Source of the DNA: Spirochaetaceae bacterium
GTDB taxonomy: Bacteria; Spirochaetota; Spirochaetia; B11-G9
Direction of reading: 5' to 3'
Assembly (NCBI GenBank): GCA_030600745.1
Contig: JAUVLL010000094.1
Span: forward strand, 1 to 9,529
Length of the DNA stretch: 9,529 bases
Below are positions 6,457 to 9,529 of this stretch, piece by piece; within the stretch, counting starts at the first letter, position 1, and each line of letters starts with the position of its first letter. The notes under the pieces are model-generated. The model was not told where the DNA came from. It worked only from the letters and a program-made list of their open reading frames with translations, and did not search any database. The translations under genes were made by a program, and so were the position numbers.

Positions 6457-7233
6457 CTAATGCCAGATAATTATTTTCTTCCCCTCATAATCAGCTACTT
6501 TTACTTTAATACCATAAATTCTGCTAAGGGATTCACTGCTTAGAATCTTATCAGTAGGACCATGCTCAATATTGTTCCCATTTCCCATAAGAACCAGGTA
6601 ATTACTAATAGCAGCAGCAATTTCAGGCTCATGGCTGGTAAAAAGTATTGTTACACCTTCTTTTTTAAGAGAACGGAGAACTTCAATAAGTCGTATTTTA
6701 TTGGCAAGGTCAAGGTTACTCATAGGCTCATCTAAAAGCAGAATCCTTGGTTCCTGTGCTAAAGATCTTGCTACCAGAACCAGCTGTTTCTCCCCACAGC
6801 TTAAGTGTGTAACAGGTCGATCCGCAAGATTTTCAAGTCCAACCTTTTTAAGGGCTGTTATTGCAGCTTCATAGTCTTTTTTACCGGGAGATTCCAAAGA
6901 GTGCAGATGAGGAGCCCGACCAAGAAGTACATATTCCAGCAGCGAGTATTCAAATGTAATATGTTCATCCTGTGGTACCAGCCCTATAAGTCTGCCCATC
7001 TCCCTTCTTGAATACTCTTCCTGATCCTTCCCCCCCAGACAGATCGAACCGCTGTCAGCCTTAATCCATCCCAGAAGAAGATGAAGCAGTGTAGTTTTAC
7101 CAATACCATTTGGCCCGAGAATTGCTGTAATATTGCCTTCATGAACTTCTAATGACAGCGTTCTAAGGACGTGATTATTTTCGGAGCTGTATGTGAAACT
7201 AATATTTTCCAACTTAATAAGAGTGTTATTCAT
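6457..7233 (-). CDS. ABC importer ATPase, FecE/BtuD type
   Basis: A 258-residue cytoplasmic ATPase that powers the neighbouring permease. Motifs in order: Walker A GPNGIGKTT (40-48), Q-loop Q88 in GLVPQDE, signature LSCGEKQ (144-150), Walker B ILLLDEP (164-170), D-loop SNLDL (172-176) and switch H201 in TSHEPE. The layout and length match ATPases of class-II importers for siderophores, haem, cobalamin or molybdate. The signature has Cys where most relatives have Gly (LSGGE); all other catalytic residues are present, so it should be active. The start overlaps the permease stop by 4 nt (ATGA) without its own Shine-Dalgarno, so it is translationally coupled. Last gene of the three-gene importer unit. 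Confidence 0.94.
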   Translation of the reverse strand: MNNTLIKLENISFTYSSENNHVLRTLSLEVHEGNITAILGPNGIGKTTLLHLLLGWIKADSGSICLGGKDQEEYSRREMGRLIGLVPQDEHITFEYSLLEYVLLGRAPHLHSLESPGKKDYEAAITALKKVGLENLADRPVTHLSCGEKQLVLVARSLAQEPRILLLDEPMSNLDLANKIRLIEVLRSLKKEGVTILFTSHEPEIAAAISNYLVLMGNGNNIEHGPTDKILSSESLSRIYGIKVKVADYEGKKIIIWH

Positions 7234-8243
7234 TTCTGTATTCTCATGTTTCTATTCAAGAGTAAAATTATAAATATTCCTGCTCCGATTAAAGATGTAA
7301 ATATACCCAGGGGAATTTCTCCGGCGAAAATAGTTCTTGCCATGGTGTCACAAAAGATAGTAAAAATCCCTCCCAGGATCATTGCGGCAGGGAGGCTTTG
7401 TCGGGTATCTGCTCTGTAAAGTCTTCTGGAAATGTGGGGGACTATCAATCCTACCCAATTAACTATTCCACTTACAGATATTACAGCAGCTGTTGCCGCA
7501 GTGGCACTGATAAGAAAAATTAATCTGGCAGTTCCTGGAGAAATACCCAGGGAGAATGCTGTTTCATCATCCAGGCTAAGTATATTTAATCTCCATCGCA
7601 TAAGAAAAACAATTGTCATAGAAATTATAGTAACCGGAAGGATTGTAAAAAGTTCTTTCCATGTAATGCTCCATAGCCCCCCAAGAAGCCAGAATGTTAT
7701 CTCCGGCAGCTGACTCATTGGATCTGCAGCATATTTCATAATACCGACACCTGCAGAGAAAAGTGCAGAAACAGCAATACCAGAAAGTATTAATCTAAGA
7801 ACCCAGCCACCAAAGCGTACTCTTCTTGCAATAAAATATGAAAATCCAAGACCGGCTACAGCAAAGAAGGCGGCAGACCCCTGAATAATCCAGGCGGAAC
7901 TTCCAAGGAAAATAATGGCAAAGGCTGCACCGAAAGCTGCCCCCTGGGAAACTCCCAGAAAACCAGGTTCTACAAGTGGGTTTGAGAAAATCATCTGGAA
8001 AACCATTCCGGAACCTGCAAGTGATACTCCTAATATAAGGGACGTCAGGAGTCTTGGAAGGCGTAGATTAAAAACCAGTTTCCAGGCTAATGGATCAGTA
8101 AAAAGAATCCGGGGATCCATTAACCCCTTTGCAGGATATCTGCCTATGAACAGAGCTATAATAAATACAGCAAAAAGAATAAGGGAGAGTATAAAAATCT
8201 TCCTCTTTTCCGGTGGAGCTGCTATGATTTTTTTATTTGGCAT
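7230..8243 (-). CDS. ABC importer permease, FecCD/BtuC family
   Basis: A polytopic inner-membrane protein of about 337 residues with some ten hydrophobic segments, the usual size for FecCD permeases, which work as dimers forming the pore. Family marks: RLPRLL near the end of the first cytoplasmic stretch, the LVEPGFLGVSQGAAFGA loop (compare NPLA.P..LG...GA), the WLLGGLWSITW stretch, and VGLIVPHISRRL, which fits the coupling helix that contacts the ATPase. I chose ATG at 8243, 1 base after the stop of the binding-protein gene; an in-frame TTG at 8255 would add four residues (MAGK) and overlap that gene by 11 nt. Neither start has a strong Shine-Dalgarno. Confidence 0.93.
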   Translation of the reverse strand: MPNKKIIAAPPEKRKIFILSLILFAVFIIALFIGRYPAKGLMDPRILFTDPLAWKLVFNLRLPRLLTSLILGVSLAGSGMVFQMIFSNPLVEPGFLGVSQGAAFGAAFAIIFLGSSAWIIQGSAAFFAVAGLGFSYFIARRVRFGGWVLRLILSGIAVSALFSAGVGIMKYAADPMSQLPEITFWLLGGLWSITWKELFTILPVTIISMTIVFLMRWRLNILSLDDETAFSLGISPGTARLIFLISATAATAAVISVSGIVNWVGLIVPHISRRLYRADTRQSLPAAMILGGIFTIFCDTMARTIFAGEIPLGIFTSLIGAGIFIILLLNRNMRIQK

Positions 8244-8244
8244 T

Positions 8245-9309
8245 TTACCAGCCAAGTCTGCTTAAAATTTCAGTTTCGTATTGTTCATCAGTAAGATAAT
8301 ATAGATCCTTAAAAAAGCTTCTGGTCATCTCTTCAATATCCAGATCTTTAAAAAGTTCCGGATGAATCTGTTTTGCAAGCCACTTAAGGCCAAGTATCCA
8401 TCGACTGTCAGGTTGGTCCCAGCTGTAGAAATCCACGGGAAAGGCTGTAAGGTGTCCTTTTTTTACTGCGTTGAGTTCCTGCCATTCGGGAGAGTTTTTC
8501 ATTAATGTAAGTACTTTATTAATATCTTCCCTGTAGGCTACTACATAGATCTGGTCAGGGTTCCATGCAGCAATTTGTTCCAGATTTATTTTGCTCCATC
8601 CTCCACCAGGATGACTGTCTGTCCAAACGGGTGTTCCTCCTGCCATTTCAACCATTCTTGATTGTATCCATGTTTCCGGAGGAGTATTAAATGCGGCAAT
8701 TCCATCTCTTGTCGTGTGATAAATGAACAGAATATCAGGCTTTTCTGTCAGAGATTGTGTACGATTTGTAACAAATACTTTTTCTTCTTTATAGTATTTT
8801 ATTAACTCTGATGCTCTTTCCGGATTCCCGAAAACTCTGCCAAGCATTCTAAAATCTTTTTCATAAGCTTCAGGAGTTTCCAGGTTCATATAGAGTACTG
8901 GAATACCAAGCTGGCCTACCGGGTCACCCAGATTCTTTTTTTGAAAATTCTTCATTACTACAAGATCCGGTTGCGTTACAGCAATCTGCTCAGGCCCAGC
9001 ATTACGTTCCAGATAAATTTTTGCATCGTACAGGGGATCCAGAACTCTTACAAATTCACCATTCCTCTGGTTTGTCATTCCGACTCCTACAATCCGGGAT
9101 GATGCTTCCGGAAACATATAGAGGACATCTGCCACCATATTTGAGGCCCTCCCTGCAAAAGTTATCCTTTCCGGGATTCCTGGAAGTTCTGCTGTATTTC
9201 CAGTTGTATCCTCAATTACCAGTGCTGTTTCCACTTCCCTGCTGCCTTCTGCCGGTAAAAAGCAGGTGATAATAACTGTAAGGAGTAGAATATATAGATT
9301 TTTTTTCAT
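8245..9309 (-). CDS. ABC importer substrate-binding protein (periplasmic-binding/TroA-like superfamily)
   Basis: A 354-residue exported protein that catches the ligand outside the membrane and delivers it to the permease encoded next. The N-terminus MKKNLYILLLTVIITCF is a signal sequence; I13-I14-T15-C16 could be a relaxed lipobox, as spirochaetes and some others allow, with cleavage after AEG (20-22) by signal peptidase I as the alternative. The mature part fits the class-III fold (two lobes joined by a long helix): PERITFAGR (45-53), IVGVG (73-77), AVTQPDLVV (110-118), LGIPVLYMNLETPEAYEKDF (family-typical, 134-153) and the second lobe with LEQIAAWNPDQIYVV (248-262). The ligand cannot be told from sequence: Fe-siderophore, haem, cobalamin or molybdate/tungstate are all possible. 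Start supported by GGAG 8 nt upstream. First gene of the importer operon. Confidence 0.9.
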   Translation of the reverse strand: MKKNLYILLLTVIITCFLPAEGSREVETALVIEDTTGNTAELPGIPERITFAGRASNMVADVLYMFPEASSRIVGVGMTNQRNGEFVRVLDPLYDAKIYLERNAGPEQIAVTQPDLVVMKNFQKKNLGDPVGQLGIPVLYMNLETPEAYEKDFRMLGRVFGNPERASELIKYYKEEKVFVTNRTQSLTEKPDILFIYHTTRDGIAAFNTPPETWIQSRMVEMAGGTPVWTDSHPGGGWSKINLEQIAAWNPDQIYVVAYREDINKVLTLMKNSPEWQELNAVKKGHLTAFPVDFYSWDQPDSRWILGLKWLAKQIHPELFKDLDIEEMTRSFFKDLYYLTDEQYETEILSRLGW

Positions 9310-9317
9310 TGGGATAT

Positions 9318-9347
9318 CTCCATTGTATTATTGAATATATAATGGAG
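9318..9347 (-). promoter_or_regulatory. Inverted repeat that pairs with the ribosome binding site of the importer operon
   Basis: CTCCATT and AATGGAG are exact 7-base complements separated by 16 bases. In the minus-strand mRNA the second arm holds GGAG (9321-9318), the Shine-Dalgarno of the binding-protein gene, so a hairpin would hide it. One mismatch inward, three more pairs (TAT/ATA) can extend the stem. The same DNA could instead be a dyad operator for a metal- or ligand-sensing repressor just after the promoter. Seen: the repeat and its overlap with the Shine-Dalgarno; its use is inferred. Confidence 0.5.
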
Positions 9348-9374
9348 TGTATACCAGGGACAGTTAACAGTCAA
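9348..9374 (-). promoter_or_regulatory. Candidate promoter of the importer operon
   Basis: On the minus strand TTGACT (9374-9369) precedes TATACA (9353-9348) by 15 bases; the TGG before TATACA resembles an extended -10, which could make up for the short spacer. Transcription would begin around 9341, just at the left arm of the inverted repeat 9318-9347. Plausible but not proven. Confidence 0.4.
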
Positions 9375-9500
9375 CAGGAAGCAGAACCGAGGCTTTTGCG
9401 ATGTCTATAAATTCAGCTTGTTTTTGTGCTGGTCGTAAACAAGTTTACTGCTCGCATATGCATCCTAAGCTTTTTCGCCAGGTATTGGCCTTATATTAGA
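9361..9500. repeat. Palindrome-rich non-coding stretch, possible interspersed repeat
   Basis: No frame gives a credible protein here on either strand. The stretch holds several small symmetric words close together: GTTAAC within CAGTTAACAG (9361-9370) followed by the related AGTCAACAG, GTAAACAAGTTTAC (9435-9448), GCATATGC (9454-9461) and AAGCTT nearby. Its wording differs from the intergenic DNA elsewhere in the window. It may be a dispersed intergenic repeat or a decayed gene end; it does not match a riboswitch I know (no cobalamin-box or Moco core seen). Confidence 0.35.
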
Positions 9501-9529
9501 TAAGAAGTATTTTTTAAGTAGAAAAAGTG

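Noticed and set aside
7915..8265. 116-codon open frame on the plus strand
   Set aside because: Antisense to the permease; its composition mirrors the membrane segments on the other strand and it has no ribosome site of note.
9361..9500. CRISPR array
   Set aside because: The short words repeat at irregular distances and there is no regular repeat-spacer pattern.
9361..9529. Riboswitch upstream of the importer operon
   Set aside because: I found no core motif of cobalamin, Moco, TPP or other known classes; only small palindromes.

Overview
The window comes from an AT-rich bacterial chromosome with dense gene packing. Most genes run on the minus strand in short operons joined by 1-11 nt overlaps, with one plus-strand island in the middle. 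The gene content fits a free-living anaerobe or facultative bacterium: pseudouridine catabolism, a class-II metal/cofactor importer, a toxin-antitoxin pair and a THEP1-type NTPase. Phrasing of the proteins and the relaxed lipobox suggest Spirochaetota, but this is an impression only; there is no rRNA or marker gene to confirm it.

Layout: (1) Positions 1-3269, minus strand: a two-gene unit of a GHKL/Hsp90-like ATPase (with an Ig-like segment and a conserved-looking tail) followed 30 nt later by a SNF2 helicase that starts with two SWIM zinc fingers and runs off the left edge. This is the most interesting part, because such ATPase-helicase pairs have been proposed as parts of DNA-targeting, restriction-like systems. 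(2) Positions 3381-4474, plus strand: a THEP1-like NTPase, then a BrnT-like toxin and CopG-type antitoxin overlapping by 4 nt. A perfect 36-bp palindrome (4480-4515) ends this block and overlaps the stop codon of the convergent psuG. (3) Positions 4508-6351, minus strand: psuK-psuG, which turn pseudouridine into uracil and ribose 5-phosphate. (4) Positions 6457-9309, minus strand: substrate-binding protein, FecCD/BtuC-type permease and ATPase of an ABC importer for a siderophore, cobalamin, haem or oxyanion. An inverted repeat just upstream would hide its ribosome binding site in the mRNA. (5) Positions 9361-9529: no gene seen; a word-rich, palindrome-rich stretch that may be an interspersed repeat.

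How the genes fit together: the importer and psuKG are co-directional with about 105 bases between them and no convincing intrinsic terminator, so partial co-transcription is possible, though a functional link is not evident. The ATPase-helicase pair is divergent from the NTPase/toxin-antitoxin island across a 111-base gap. Together these two blocks resemble a small accessory or defence-type region set against housekeeping metabolism.
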